Origin: a virus
DNA: 32,331 bases
IMG/VR virus record: IMGVR_UViG_3300046542_000623
Location: 1-32,331 of that record
Direction: 5' to 3' (one strand)
A program made the position numbers and the translations under genes. Under the pieces are notes generated by a model, which did not search any database, was not told the DNA's origin, and saw nothing but the letters and a program-made list of their open reading frames with translations. Positions within the stretch are counted from its first letter, which is position 1. Each line of letters begins with the position of its first letter. Positions 1 through 7,236 of the stretch are shown in pieces.

Positions 1-1050
1 ATGGCAAGCATCATCAAGGTCGGCGAGAAGTGGCGAGCACTCATTCGCCGCAAGGGTCATCCATCATATTGCAAGACGTTTCCTACCAAGGTCCAGGCCG
101 CGGCCTGGGCACGCAAAATCGAGTCAGGCATAGACCAGGATGGCGCACCGGCTGCGGCCGCTGTGCTTGGGAAGATGGTGCTGGTTTCCGATCTGGTGGA
201 TACATATCTGAAGATGCGTGAGCAGGCGCAGAGACCTGTCCTTGATACAGCGAACGAAAACTACGAACTCAAGCGCCTGAGGCGAGAGCTTGGCCATCTT
301 GATGCTGCAAGGCTGACGCCCCAGGATCTGGTGGGCTACTGTTCGGCGCGAGCAGAGGATGGGGTGGGACCATACACAATCAACATGGAGGTTTCCAAGT
401 TAGGCACGGTCATGCGCTATGCGGCGCTCGGCCTCAAGATCCGATTGCCAGACGTGGTGAAGGAAGCGCGGCCGCTGCTTGCCCACTTGCAACTGGTGGG
501 CGGTGGTGGAAAGCGGGAGCGCAGGCCCAGCGAGGATGAACTGCACGGCGTGCTGCAGTGGCTGACCGAGAACCATGGCCGGGTCTATGCCGACGTTGTG
601 CGGTTCGCGGTGGGCACCGCCATGCGTCGTGGCGAAATCGTGAAGGTCACCTGGGCTGACCTGGATGCGAAGAAGAAAATGATCCTGGTGCGTGATCGCA
701 AGGACCCGCGCAAGAAAGAAGGCAACGACCAATGGGTGCCGCTATTGGGCGATATGTGGGAGCTGGTGCGGGCGCAGCCAAAGGATGATCCAGCGGGGAG
801 AATTTTCCCAATCCATCCGCAGACGCTAAGCAAGTATTTCAAGGGCGCATGTGACGCGCTGAGCATCCTGGATCTGCACTTCCACGACCTGCGCCATGAG
901 GGCACAAGTCGACTGTTCGAGCTGGGCTACCAGGTGCAGCAGGTGGCCTTAGTTACGGGGCATAAAAATTGGGTTCATCTGAAGCGCTATACAAACCTGC
1001 GGCCAGAGGATTTGCATCGAGCGCCTGCAAGTGGGTTGGAAGAGCACTAA
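1..1050 (+). CDS. int: Tyrosine-family site-specific integrase
   Basis: This 349-aa protein has the catalytic set of a phage tyrosine recombinase: the first arginine in AMRRGEI (about R209), the HDLRH box (H295, R298), GHK (H321) and the nucleophile tyrosine in LKRY (Y330). The N-terminal 60 residues (WRALIRRKGHPSYCKTF) resemble the small arm-binding domain of lambda-type integrases. A core-binding SAM-like region follows at about 60-160. It would catalyse integration and excision between attP and attB. The ATG is the first base of the window, so its ribosome binding site, promoter and any neighbouring att site cannot be seen. It converges with the membrane-protein gene at 1069-1707, leaving 18 bp between the stops. 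Function is secure; the exact start is limited by the window edge. Confidence 0.95.
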   Translation: MASIIKVGEKWRALIRRKGHPSYCKTFPTKVQAAAWARKIESGIDQDGAPAAAAVLGKMVLVSDLVDTYLKMREQAQRPVLDTANENYELKRLRRELGHLDAARLTPQDLVGYCSARAEDGVGPYTINMEVSKLGTVMRYAALGLKIRLPDVVKEARPLLAHLQLVGGGGKRERRPSEDELHGVLQWLTENHGRVYADVVRFAVGTAMRRGEIVKVTWADLDAKKKMILVRDRKDPRKKEGNDQWVPLLGDMWELVRAQPKDDPAGRIFPIHPQTLSKYFKGACDALSILDLHFHDLRHEGTSRLFELGYQVQQVALVTGHKNWVHLKRYTNLRPEDLHRAPASGLEEH

Positions 1051-1068
1051 GGGATGTCCACGAAGCGG

Positions 1069-1707
1069 TTATCGCAGCCTTCCTCGCTTCAACTCGGACC
1101 CTTTACAGGCAAAGTACAGTGTTTTTAGCGTGTCAGTGGAGCGGCTAAGTTGCGCAACGCCGTAATCAATAACACCCTCGTAGTAGTTCTCCGGTGTGGA
1201 TGGAAAGTGTATCGGTGGTCCATGGACTAGGGACTGGTAGACATGATCTGCCTCGGCTAAGTCATCTAGAGCGGATTCGCATTTCGCATAAAAGCGCTCA
1301 TCAAGCATCGCGATGTCAACGAGATGTTTTAAGAGCGCATCTCTATGCACGCCGCGCAACACGCTGGCACTGGAATTCTTGCCAGCGTTAATTTGTACAA
1401 CATATCCACTCGTCCGCGCCTCGGACACAGAAATGCGTGAAGCATCCTTGTCAACTCCAGCCATTTTCATATCTTCCAAGGTGTCGCTCAAACTGGTGAC
1501 TGAGTGGTAATTCAGCTCACACTCTCGAGCTAGCACCATTCGTATTGCGCGAAGCTTCCGATTGTCGGCTGCACTGCGGCGTCTCCATTCAATGCACTCT
1601 TTCGTCACAAAGACTGTGATCGCAATTACAGCAGTGGCCGGCAGTAATTGCGAGAAGTTCGGTAAGTGTTCCAAGAGATTGCTCAGCAGTGACATGGTTG
1701 GCAGCAT
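1069..1707 (-). CDS. Membrane-anchored hypothetical protein beside int
   Basis: I do not recognise a family. From the ATG at 1707 the product is 212 aa; a second in-frame ATG at 1695 is equally possible, and neither has a good Shine-Dalgarno sequence. Residues about 20-35 (LLPATAVIAITVFV) form one hydrophobic segment, suggesting an N-terminal anchor with a mostly helical cytoplasmic body. The open frame extends further upstream to 1911, but that part overlaps the 73-aa gene and reads like non-coding translation (rich in S, T, R). It is the last gene of the leftward strand and converges with int. Topology resembles the 12853-13419 product (single N-terminal anchor, helical body), although I see no clear sequence identity. 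Superinfection exclusion or another lysogeny function is a guess from position. Confidence 0.65.
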   Translation of the reverse strand: MLPTMSLLSNLLEHLPNFSQLLPATAVIAITVFVTKECIEWRRRSAADNRKLRAIRMVLARECELNYHSVTSLSDTLEDMKMAGVDKDASRISVSEARTSGYVVQINAGKNSSASVLRGVHRDALLKHLVDIAMLDERFYAKCESALDDLAEADHVYQSLVHGPPIHFPSTPENYYEGVIDYGVAQLSRSTDTLKTLYFACKGSELKRGRLR

Positions 1708-1729
1708 ATCTGCTTTTATGGAGGTAGTC

Positions 1730-1951
1730 TCAATGTGCCAACGCTCTGCAGCTGTCCAAATAGTCCGCCACGTCGCGGTAGTCGGCCCATCGCTTGCCGC
1801 TTTCCTTGTACGTTTTGATCGGGAATGAGCCTGCGCTGATCTGGTTGAGTATTCCGGCGCGCGTCTGGCCAAGCACTTGGGCCAGCTTGTCGGTGTCGAG
1901 GCGCAATCCAAACTTTTCCGCCACGATCATTTGCGTGACCAAGCTGCTCAT
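1730..1951 (-). CDS. Excisionase-like small winged-helix DNA-binding protein
   Basis: The 73-aa product begins MSSLVTQMIVAEKFGLRL and contains a helix-turn-helix-like stretch (DTDKLAQVLGQTRAGILNQ, about residues 19-37), a possible wing (AGSFPIKTYK) and a final DYRDVADYLDS helix. This is the layout of small phage Xis/AlpA/PrtN-type winged-helix proteins that act as excisionases or activators. The start ATG overlaps the stop of the upstream gene (ATGA at 1948-1951), and AAGGAG sits 7 bp upstream inside that gene, which fixes the start. As the DNA-binding protein nearest to int on the early leftward operon, excisionase is the best guess. It could instead be a transcriptional activator. Confidence 0.7.
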   Translation of the reverse strand: MSSLVTQMIVAEKFGLRLDTDKLAQVLGQTRAGILNQISAGSFPIKTYKESGKRWADYRDVADYLDSCRALAH

Positions 1952-2472
1952 GCTGGAACTCCTTCCTTTTTCTTGTAAGGCAGGGCGCAGCTCAGATCGT
2001 TTTCAACCTTAAGCACCTGGCCACCTTCTTGTTTCGTGCGCGCGATGAGGCGCTGGGTGATACGGTGAAGCTCTGCGGCACTGAGCTGCTCGAGCTGGAA
2101 CGCATGCAGGTCCAACATGCTGCTGATAGCGTCCAGCTCATGAAAGTGGCAGGCGCTGGCCTGCCAGGCGCCGGAGGCGAAGCAGCGCGCGCTGTAGGTA
2201 CTGCTGGCTGACATCGCCAGCTCAATGTGTTCGACCAGGCCACGCACGATGCCGGCGCGCTCGATCTCCTGCGCCATGGCCAGGGTTGAGTGCAGCACCT
2301 GGTGCTGTAGCTCGGTGGCCGTTGCTGTGCGAACGTGTGCAAAGCACTCGCGCACTGGGTTCATGATCGAGGCTATTTCGGTGGCAGTCAGACGACTGGC
2401 GCGCAGCTTTGCGGCCATCAGCGTATCGGTGCGCACATGGCGCGGCTTGCGGGGTTTGCGGCCGTGGGTCAT
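1948..2472 (-). CDS. Hypothetical basic helical protein of the ParB operon
   Basis: A 174-aa protein starting MTHGRKPRKPRHVRTDTL, with a strongly basic N-terminus followed by long helices (for example ATATELQHQVLHSTLAMA). I do not recognise the family. The frame is open upstream to an ATG at 2514, but the MTHGRKPRKP start at 2472 gives a more natural protein; neither has a strong Shine-Dalgarno sequence. It follows parB after 55 bp and overlaps the excisionase-like gene by the ATGA junction, so it is part of the same transcript. The basic tail would fit nucleic-acid binding, but that is inference only. Confidence 0.65.
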   Translation of the reverse strand: MTHGRKPRKPRHVRTDTLMAAKLRASRLTATEIASIMNPVRECFAHVRTATATELQHQVLHSTLAMAQEIERAGIVRGLVEHIELAMSASSTYSARCFASGAWQASACHFHELDAISSMLDLHAFQLEQLSAAELHRITQRLIARTKQEGGQVLKVENDLSCALPYKKKEGVPA

Positions 2473-2527
2473 GGCTTGCCTATCTGCGCTAAATCGCGCT
2501 GTGCGAAGCCGCATGCAGCGTTTATTT

Positions 2528-4663
2528 TCATGTGGTGCTTTCGATGGATTCGAGTTCGGTGTAATCCGCGCTCAACGCCCAGCGTTCGACCATGTCTTCG
2601 GGCTGCGCGTTGGGGTCCTTGGACAACTCGAGCATCCATGCGCGGTCCCCTTGCTGCTGGGTAAGCGTCCCGATTCGTCCCTTGGTGGGCAGCAGTTTCT
2701 TGCCAGGTCCGCGTAGGTCGACGCGGATTCGAACCTGCTGGCCCGGGGTAAAGGCCTGGGGGGAATCGGCCTCTGCAGCAGCCATGGCATCTGCAATGGC
2801 TCGCGTGGTTTCCTCGGCCGACGCCTTGGCATTTTTTTTCAGTTTGGGCTGGGCTATGTCTGCCGGCTGGCTCTTGCCGGCGCGCTCTGCAGCCTCCTTC
2901 TTCATCGCATCTTGTGTGTCCTTCTGGATGGCTGCCAGGGACACGCCCGCAAGGCCGTGCAGCTCCTCGAGGTAGTTGGCTTGCCCATTGGGCCGCGGTT
3001 CCAGATCTTGGGTGCTCGCCAATTGAAGAATGAACTGCAACTGGGTGGTCAGCTCTTGCTCCGAGGCGCATTCCATTGCCTCATCGAGATCGACCTCCGC
3101 GCGTGGATCACTCAGCGGGATCTGGAACATCAGAAAGAGCTGCTCGCGCGGCACGCTGGCAGCCAGTTGCTTCAAAACCAACAATGCAATGTTGCTGGGA
3201 ATGTGATCCAGATCCTCAGGCGGGCAGTTCGCCAGTCCGAGAATCGTGGCTTCCACCGCGCGCTTTCGCCAGCGCCTCTGGTACTCGGTCTCGAGTTCAT
3301 CCCGGGTTGGATCGATTGATTTTTGGCTATTGGCCTTCTTTTGAGACTGGCTTTCGACCTTTGCTTTAACTGCGGCGCTGGCGGCATGCGTGGGCACGGC
3401 CTCCACAAGGTTTCCGCTAGGCGCCTCTATCAGCACGACGCTGGCTGCTGAGACTTCTTGGCCCAGCACCTGGCGCACGGGGGCTTTGCTGCCCTGGCTG
3501 GGCTTGTCAAGCAGGATATAGCCGCGGGGAGAACCTGTTTCGCTCGGCATGATGTCGCGGGCAGCGCGGCCGGTGATGATCTGCTGTCCGCGCTGAGCGG
3601 CGTCAGCCTTCACGCGGTCGAAGTGGGCATCCTTCTTTTCGGCGAAGCATGCTGTGTCAGTACAGACGTCTGCATCGTTTTTGTCCCATAGTTCGGGCGT
3701 GGCGCCGGTGCGCTTGGGGCACACCGTGCAGGCGCCCGCCGTCTGGCACAGATTCACATCGTCCAGGGCGAATGGGGCCTGGTCGAGCTTGGTCATGTAG
3801 TTGCGACGGGCCAGATCCAGGGCGCTGCGGTAGCTCATGGGGCCGTCTTCTGGCCCGCCCGTGAGGACGCGATTCGTGAATTCAGCCTGCATTGCCTGGG
3901 TAGGGCGCTGCGCCACCAATAGAGCGACACTGCGCTTGAGGGTGCCGGCCTTGAGTGCCGCCATCGCTTCAGGGCAAAGCGTCAGCAGGCGCAGGGATTC
4001 GAAGACGTGGGAGCGACTCTTGCGCAGTGCCTCTGCCGCAGCCTCGGGCGTGTAGCCGTGCTCCTCGACCAAGTGCTGCACACCCTGTGCCTCCTCGAGC
4101 GCATTCAGGTCACGGCGGTGCAGGTTTTCGATCAACTGCATCAGCAGCGCTTGCTGGTTGTCAGCATCCTTCTCCAGGTGGGGCACCTCGCGCAACCCGG
4201 CGATCTGTGCAGCGCGATAGCGGCGCTCGCCGGCGATGATTTCGTGCGTGGCCTGACGTGTGGCCGCAGTCTCGAAGGTGTCCTGCAGGCGATCGCCCGG
4301 TAGACGGCGTGTCAGCAAGGGCTGAAGCACGCCATATATCTTCATGGTGGCGGCCATCTCGTAGAGGTCGTCATCCTCTACAACGGGGCGGTTGGTGCGA
4401 CTTGGGGCAAGACGCACCAGCAAGATCGTGGGCTGCTTGATCACTGCGTGCTGAGGGCCAGCATGCTGCTCCACGACTTCGAAGGCATCCAGTGGCAGGT
4501 TGGTCAGTATGTCGCCGACACGGATCTGATACTGCCGGCCGCCGGGCGTCTTGGCAATTACGGTGCCACGCTGGCCCGCCTGCGGATGCTGTTTGCCGCC
4601 TTTGGCTGTCGCATCCGCACTGATAATTACTTCGCGGTAAATGAGTGGATCAGACCGTGCCAT
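2528..4663 (-). CDS. parB: Large ParB/Spo0J-family nuclease-fold DNA-binding protein
   Basis: The 711-aa product has the ParB core: GVLQPLLTRR (111-120), the C-motif IIAGERRYRAAQIAGL (142-157), ENLHRRDLNALEEAQG (179-194) and a helix-turn-helix around 203-225 (YTPEAAAEALRKSRSHV). A cysteine cluster CQTAGACTVCP...CTDTACF at about 305-340 resembles a zinc site found in large phage and plasmid ParB-like proteins. Both ends look like KOW/SH3-type beta folds: GQRGTVIAKTPGGRQYQIR near residue 30 and GRIGTLTQQQGDRAWMLEL near 660. Usual ParB is about 300 aa, so this is more than twice as long. No ParA is in the window, so classical partition is doubtful; transcription control or nucleoid-type binding is an alternative. 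Its ATG overlaps the preceding stop (TAATG at 4661-4665), implying translational coupling. Confidence 0.9.
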   Translation of the reverse strand: MARSDPLIYREVIISADATAKGGKQHPQAGQRGTVIAKTPGGRQYQIRVGDILTNLPLDAFEVVEQHAGPQHAVIKQPTILLVRLAPSRTNRPVVEDDDLYEMAATMKIYGVLQPLLTRRLPGDRLQDTFETAATRQATHEIIAGERRYRAAQIAGLREVPHLEKDADNQQALLMQLIENLHRRDLNALEEAQGVQHLVEEHGYTPEAAAEALRKSRSHVFESLRLLTLCPEAMAALKAGTLKRSVALLVAQRPTQAMQAEFTNRVLTGGPEDGPMSYRSALDLARRNYMTKLDQAPFALDDVNLCQTAGACTVCPKRTGATPELWDKNDADVCTDTACFAEKKDAHFDRVKADAAQRGQQIITGRAARDIMPSETGSPRGYILLDKPSQGSKAPVRQVLGQEVSAASVVLIEAPSGNLVEAVPTHAASAAVKAKVESQSQKKANSQKSIDPTRDELETEYQRRWRKRAVEATILGLANCPPEDLDHIPSNIALLVLKQLAASVPREQLFLMFQIPLSDPRAEVDLDEAMECASEQELTTQLQFILQLASTQDLEPRPNGQANYLEELHGLAGVSLAAIQKDTQDAMKKEAAERAGKSQPADIAQPKLKKNAKASAEETTRAIADAMAAAEADSPQAFTPGQQVRIRVDLRGPGKKLLPTKGRIGTLTQQQGDRAWMLELSKDPNAQPEDMVERWALSADYTELESIESTT

Positions 4664-4950
4664 TACCGCGCCCGCCCGTAGGTGCGTTTGCCCATGGTGA
4701 TGCTGGGCAGGCTGAAGGCGTCCATGGCGCCAGGACGGGCGGAGGCTTTGAGTTCAGGGAACTTGTATTCCGTGCTGGTCGACGTGCTGTTGCGAATAGG
4801 CACGGATTTTTCGGGAAGGGGGACGCGCTCGCGCAGACGTCGTTGGTGCAACGCACTAGCCATCGGCGCGGGTTGCTGCATGCCCGTACCAAGGTTGCGG
4901 CGTTCTCCGAATGTGTTGCCGTGATCGATAGGTGTGAGGGCTGCTTTCAT
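4663..4950 (-). CDS. Small hypothetical protein coupled to parB
   Basis: This 95-aa product is basic and rich in proline, serine and threonine, with no obvious domain (it ends SITMGKRTYGRAR). I do not recognise it. Its start overlaps the upstream stop (ATGA at 4947-4950) and its stop overlaps the parB start (TAATG), so it is embedded in a chain of coupled reading frames. That is the main evidence that it is real. An 80-aa frame on the same strand at 4650-4892 overlaps it but lacks these junctions. The conserved-looking C-terminal GKRTYGR could be a short binding motif; this is speculation. Confidence 0.6.
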   Translation of the reverse strand: MKAALTPIDHGNTFGERRNLGTGMQQPAPMASALHQRRLRERVPLPEKSVPIRNSTSTSTEYKFPELKASARPGAMDAFSLPSITMGKRTYGRAR

Positions 4951-5252
4951 TGAAGATCCTTGCGAGGGCTTTGTGCCGACGTGGCATGAACATGCTGGAC
5001 ATCACAGTCCATTCGTTGCCATGTGAAGCGGGGATTGGTGACGTAAAGCTCGGCTTGCTGACCCTTGAGCTGGCGGGCCAGGGTCATGGCGGCGTGGCTG
5101 CTGGTAGCTGAATCATCGGGATAGGTGTGCCTGGCATGAACTGCTTGCCCGCTCAGGGCGTGCAGTTCGATCTCCAGTAGAGGGCGACCATCAGGGGTGC
5201 TGCGACAAATGCAGCGTGTGACTTGCCCTTGGATGCGCAGTTGCAGGTTCAT
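4947..5252 (-). CDS. Small hypothetical protein, possible OB-fold
   Basis: The 101-aa product starts MNLQLRIQGQVTRCICRS and has alternating beta-type segments (LLEIELHALSG, QQAELYVTNPRFTWQR). The pattern is compatible with a small OB-fold such as a single-strand-binding or PriB-like protein, but I see no diagnostic motif. It is joined to the upstream 51-aa gene by ATGA (5249-5252) and to the downstream 95-aa gene by ATGA (4947-4950). Association with ParB in one operon makes a DNA-metabolism role reasonable. Family assignment remains open. Confidence 0.6.
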   Translation of the reverse strand: MNLQLRIQGQVTRCICRSTPDGRPLLEIELHALSGQAVHARHTYPDDSATSSHAAMTLARQLKGQQAELYVTNPRFTWQRMDCDVQHVHATSAQSPRKDLQ

Positions 5253-5404
5253 GTGAACCTCCCGGCCAACTGCCAGATCGCCAACGCGATGTATGGGCTG
5301 AAGACCAGTGCAAGTGCCATACCCCCCAACGCGACGAGCTGCAGGCGCGCGCGACGCATGGGGATGCCGTGCGCGCAGCTGAGGTTGGATCGAGAGCTAC
5401 TCAT
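5249..5404 (-). CDS. Tiny single-pass membrane peptide (51 aa)
   Basis: Starting at MSSSRSNLSC the product is 51 aa with one clear hydrophobic helix (LVALGGMALALVFSPYIALA) preceded by arginines (PMRRARLQ), which predicts a cytoplasmic N-terminus. A longer in-frame start exists at 5449, but the ATG at 5404 overlaps the stop of the 45-aa gene (ATGA at 5401-5404), so the shorter form is preferred. Its own stop overlaps the next start (ATGA at 5249-5252). No family is recognised. Tiny membrane peptides in phage early operons include lysis inhibitors and exclusion proteins; nothing here tells which. Confidence 0.55.
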   Translation of the reverse strand: MSSSRSNLSCAHGIPMRRARLQLVALGGMALALVFSPYIALAIWQLAGRFT

Positions 5405-5538
5405 AGCGATACCCGAATCGCTGAGACTGTGGGGACTCGGTAGAAGCATTGAGCCAGCAGCACGGCCAACCCACCGCTTAGATAGGCGCCGACAAAGGAC
5501 CTGCCGGCGACCTTGATGCGGAAATTCTTCAATTCCAT
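5401..5538 (-). CDS. Tiny membrane peptide (45 aa)
   Basis: A short frame starts MELKNFRIKVAGRSF and continues into a hydrophobic stretch (VGAYLSGGLAVLLAQCFY), giving a 45-aa product with one probable membrane segment. Its start lies 10 bp inside the end of the 287-aa gene and its stop overlaps the next start (ATGA). It therefore bridges two genes that would otherwise be separated by about 125 bp. The unbroken chain of coupled starts on both sides is the evidence that it is translated. No family is recognised. It may act together with the adjacent 51-aa membrane peptide, since both have one helix and are translated in tandem. Confidence 0.5.
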   Translation of the reverse strand: MELKNFRIKVAGRSFVGAYLSGGLAVLLAQCFYRVPTVSAIRVSL

Positions 5539-6392
5539 GGTGGCACCTCGGTCAGGTTTCCGAAGCTGTCGGGCACCATGAAAAACTTGTCAGACTGGAA
5601 GTGAAGGCCGTCCTGCTGGCGTGTGGTTTGGCCGCAGTAGTAATGAGCGCTGTTACCTTGGTACTGGCGAAACACCTGCAGCCGATCGTCGACCCAGACC
5701 CAGAAAGGATTGCCGGATGACGCTACAGTCGCCGCGTAGCCGTTATGACCTATGTCTAGGTCAAGCGTGATCTTTGCAGCGCCTCCTCCGGGCAGAACTG
5801 CACGGGACTCAAGAATGAGGGGCAGTTCGTAGGGAGGCTCCAGGTCTTCGCTGGAATTTGCATAGACAAGTAGCTCGGTTAGCGCCTCACTGGCAGGCAA
5901 AAACACAGGCGGTATTTCAAATAGGTTGACTTTGTTCGATTCGAAATACTCCAGCGGCGTGCTGATAGCTTCCAACTCTGCCAGGCTTAGGGTCGAAAGG
6001 GCGACACTGCCGTCAAGGAAGGATTTGCCATCCCAGGGTGTGAGATCGCCATAGACCAAGTCGACCGCGTCGCGGTAGGCCTGGCTGCCGATGAGGGCGA
6101 TTTCAGCCTCCGTGCCGTAAATGACCGTTGAGCGCAATTCACCCTGTCCTTCCCAAGGCTCTTGGAGGATGGGATTGCCACCTGCCGCAGCCACATAGTC
6201 GTCGGTGACGTAGGCGGTGACTGCGTGAGTTTCCGACATCAACACGGCTCTCGCGTGACCGGGTTGATTGATGGCATGCGATATGGCCGCCAGGATCAGC
6301 GAGGCCTGACGCGGGTTGTCAACGGGGATGTCGTCGGGCCGCTGGCAGTGGTGGCCGCAGCTCCATTCGGTAAATCGAAGGGTGAGGCTCAT
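5529..6392 (-). CDS. Hypothetical 287-aa early-operon protein
   Basis: I do not recognise a family. The N-terminus holds a Cys/His-rich segment (TEWSCGHHCQRPDD, about residues 8-21) that could bind metal. The middle and C-terminal parts are acidic and mixed alpha/beta, with a beta-rich tail (GNPFWVWVDDRLQVFRQY near 226-243; YYCGQTTRQQDGLHF near 251). It has no signal peptide or membrane segment. It is the second gene of the leftward operon. The start overlaps the stop of the 76-aa gene (ATGA at 6389-6392) and its end overlaps the 45-aa gene by 10 bp. Its position right after the leftward promoter suggests early expression, possibly host takeover or anti-host functions; this is positional inference. 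Confidence 0.7.
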   Translation of the reverse strand: MSLTLRFTEWSCGHHCQRPDDIPVDNPRQASLILAAISHAINQPGHARAVLMSETHAVTAYVTDDYVAAAGGNPILQEPWEGQGELRSTVIYGTEAEIALIGSQAYRDAVDLVYGDLTPWDGKSFLDGSVALSTLSLAELEAISTPLEYFESNKVNLFEIPPVFLPASEALTELLVYANSSEDLEPPYELPLILESRAVLPGGGAAKITLDLDIGHNGYAATVASSGNPFWVWVDDRLQVFRQYQGNSAHYYCGQTTRQQDGLHFQSDKFFMVPDSFGNLTEVPPWN

Positions 6393-6619
6393 GCCGCACC
6401 TCGCAGTCGCGCAGTGGGCAGGGCGAGATCGGTAGTCTCGATCGAAGCATGGGCGCGAGTGACATCGAGCATCAACTGCGTGATGCCGATATGGCTCCGC
6501 AACTTCACCAGCAGTCGCTCGACTTCGGTATCTTGGTGCGGATCGTTCTCGAAGCCGGCAACGAAATGCTCGGCTTCTTCCAGCGTTTCATGCAGCGCTA
6601 GAAGGGGGGCAATGGACAT
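6389..6619 (-). CDS. First gene of the leftward early operon, small helical protein
   Basis: The 76-aa product (MSIAPLLALHETLEEAEHF at the start) is predicted to be nearly all helix and acidic in its first half. No family is recognised. The start is strongly supported: GGAGG lies 5 bp upstream of the ATG at 6619, and a near-consensus promoter lies at 6655-6682. The stop overlaps the next start by ATGA. It is therefore the promoter-proximal gene of the repressor-controlled leftward transcript, the position lambda gives to N. It is not visibly arginine-rich like N, so an antiterminator role is not supported. Confidence 0.7.
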   Translation of the reverse strand: MSIAPLLALHETLEEAEHFVAGFENDPHQDTEVERLLVKLRSHIGITQLMLDVTRAHASIETTDLALPTARLRGAA

Positions 6620-6654
6620 AAAACCTCCGTCACCCGGGACTGGGTGCAGAGGCT

Positions 6655-6682
6655 ATTATCCAAAATGGATTAAATGTGTCAA
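6655..6682 (-). promoter_or_regulatory. Leftward early promoter (PL-like)
   Basis: Read on the minus strand, a perfect -35 TTGACA (6682-6677) is followed by a 16-bp spacer and the -10 GATAAT (6660-6655; 5 of 6 matches). One operator half overlaps the -35 and the other covers the spacer and -10. Transcription would start near 6648 and enter the 76-aa gene, 29 bp before its ATG. Confidence 0.8.
6658..6670. promoter_or_regulatory. Repressor operator OL copy 1 (ATCCA-AAA-TGGAT)
   Basis: A 13-bp site with perfect inverted arms ATCCA/TGGAT around a 3-bp centre. It overlaps the -10 and spacer of the leftward promoter. The same arms recur at three other places in the immunity region and form a mirror image with copy 2. 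Confidence 0.75.
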
Positions 6683-6694
6683 TCCATTTTGGAT
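6682..6694. promoter_or_regulatory. Repressor operator OL copy 2 (ATCCA-TTT-TGGAT)
   Basis: The second 13-bp copy, 24 bp centre to centre from copy 1, touches the -35 of the leftward promoter. The two copies together make a larger inverted repeat (6658-6694). Binding of a repressor here would exclude RNA polymerase. Confidence 0.75.
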
Positions 6695-6711
6695 TTTATG
6701 TGTGCTCCGTA

Positions 6712-7179
6712 TCAATCGTCTCTTGCTTGTGCTTCGGCGCGCGCAGCGGTCCGCACAGTGGCATCGCTCAAGTCGGCCAGCATGAGACTCATTTCTTTGG
6801 CTACTTTTGAGAATACGAAAATCAGCGCTGCCAAGGCGAGGCCGCCTAACAGCGCTCCGACCCCAGCAGAGAAAGATGCCGTGATTCCGCCAATGGCGAT
6901 CAAGACAGAGGCGATCACGCCAAGCCAATAAGCAATCTTCACGACTGTCCTGAAGGTGGGGTAGATGCTTTCTTGCCGCAGCTGAGAAGCGAAAGAATGA
7001 TGGTCCCGCTTGAAGTATGGGGATGAAGTTGGCGCAGGTAGGGGGCGTGCAGGAGGTCCTTCCCTCATCGCCTGTTCCACCTTTGCATAGACTGCACCGC
7101 AGGCGGGGCAAGCCGTCGGGGCCTCGGCAATGTACTCTGCGCTATGGCCGCACTTCAAGCACTTTTTGTTCTGTGTCAT
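6712..7179 (-). CDS. Zinc-ribbon membrane protein next to the repressor
   Basis: The 155-aa product has an N-terminal four-cysteine zinc ribbon (KCLKCGHSAEYIAE...CPACGAVYAK, residues about 8-32), a linker, then two hydrophobic helices (about 82-103, IAYWLGVIASVLIAIGGI; and 108-127, VGALLGGLALAALIFVFSK). A soluble helical tail follows (ATVRTAARAEAQARDD). It lies 57 bp downstream of the repressor gene on the same strand and upstream of the operator-controlled promoter, so it is probably co-transcribed with the repressor and made in the lysogen. That location is typical of immunity-linked accessory genes such as superinfection exclusion or lysogenic conversion. The molecular role is unknown. Stop at 6712 lies just before OL. 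Confidence 0.7.
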   Translation of the reverse strand: MTQNKKCLKCGHSAEYIAEAPTACPACGAVYAKVEQAMREGPPARPLPAPTSSPYFKRDHHSFASQLRQESIYPTFRTVVKIAYWLGVIASVLIAIGGITASFSAGVGALLGGLALAALIFVFSKVAKEMSLMLADLSDATVRTAARAEAQARDD

Positions 7180-7236
7180 CGCGTCTCCCTCCCAGGAAAG
7201 TAGTAAATTTTTGCTGGCGATGCGCCCGGCGGAGCT

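Noticed and set aside
1708-1911. Upstream extension of the membrane-protein frame beside int
   Set aside because: The extra codons overlap the excisionase-like gene in another frame and read as non-coding; the start at 1707 or 1695 is preferred.
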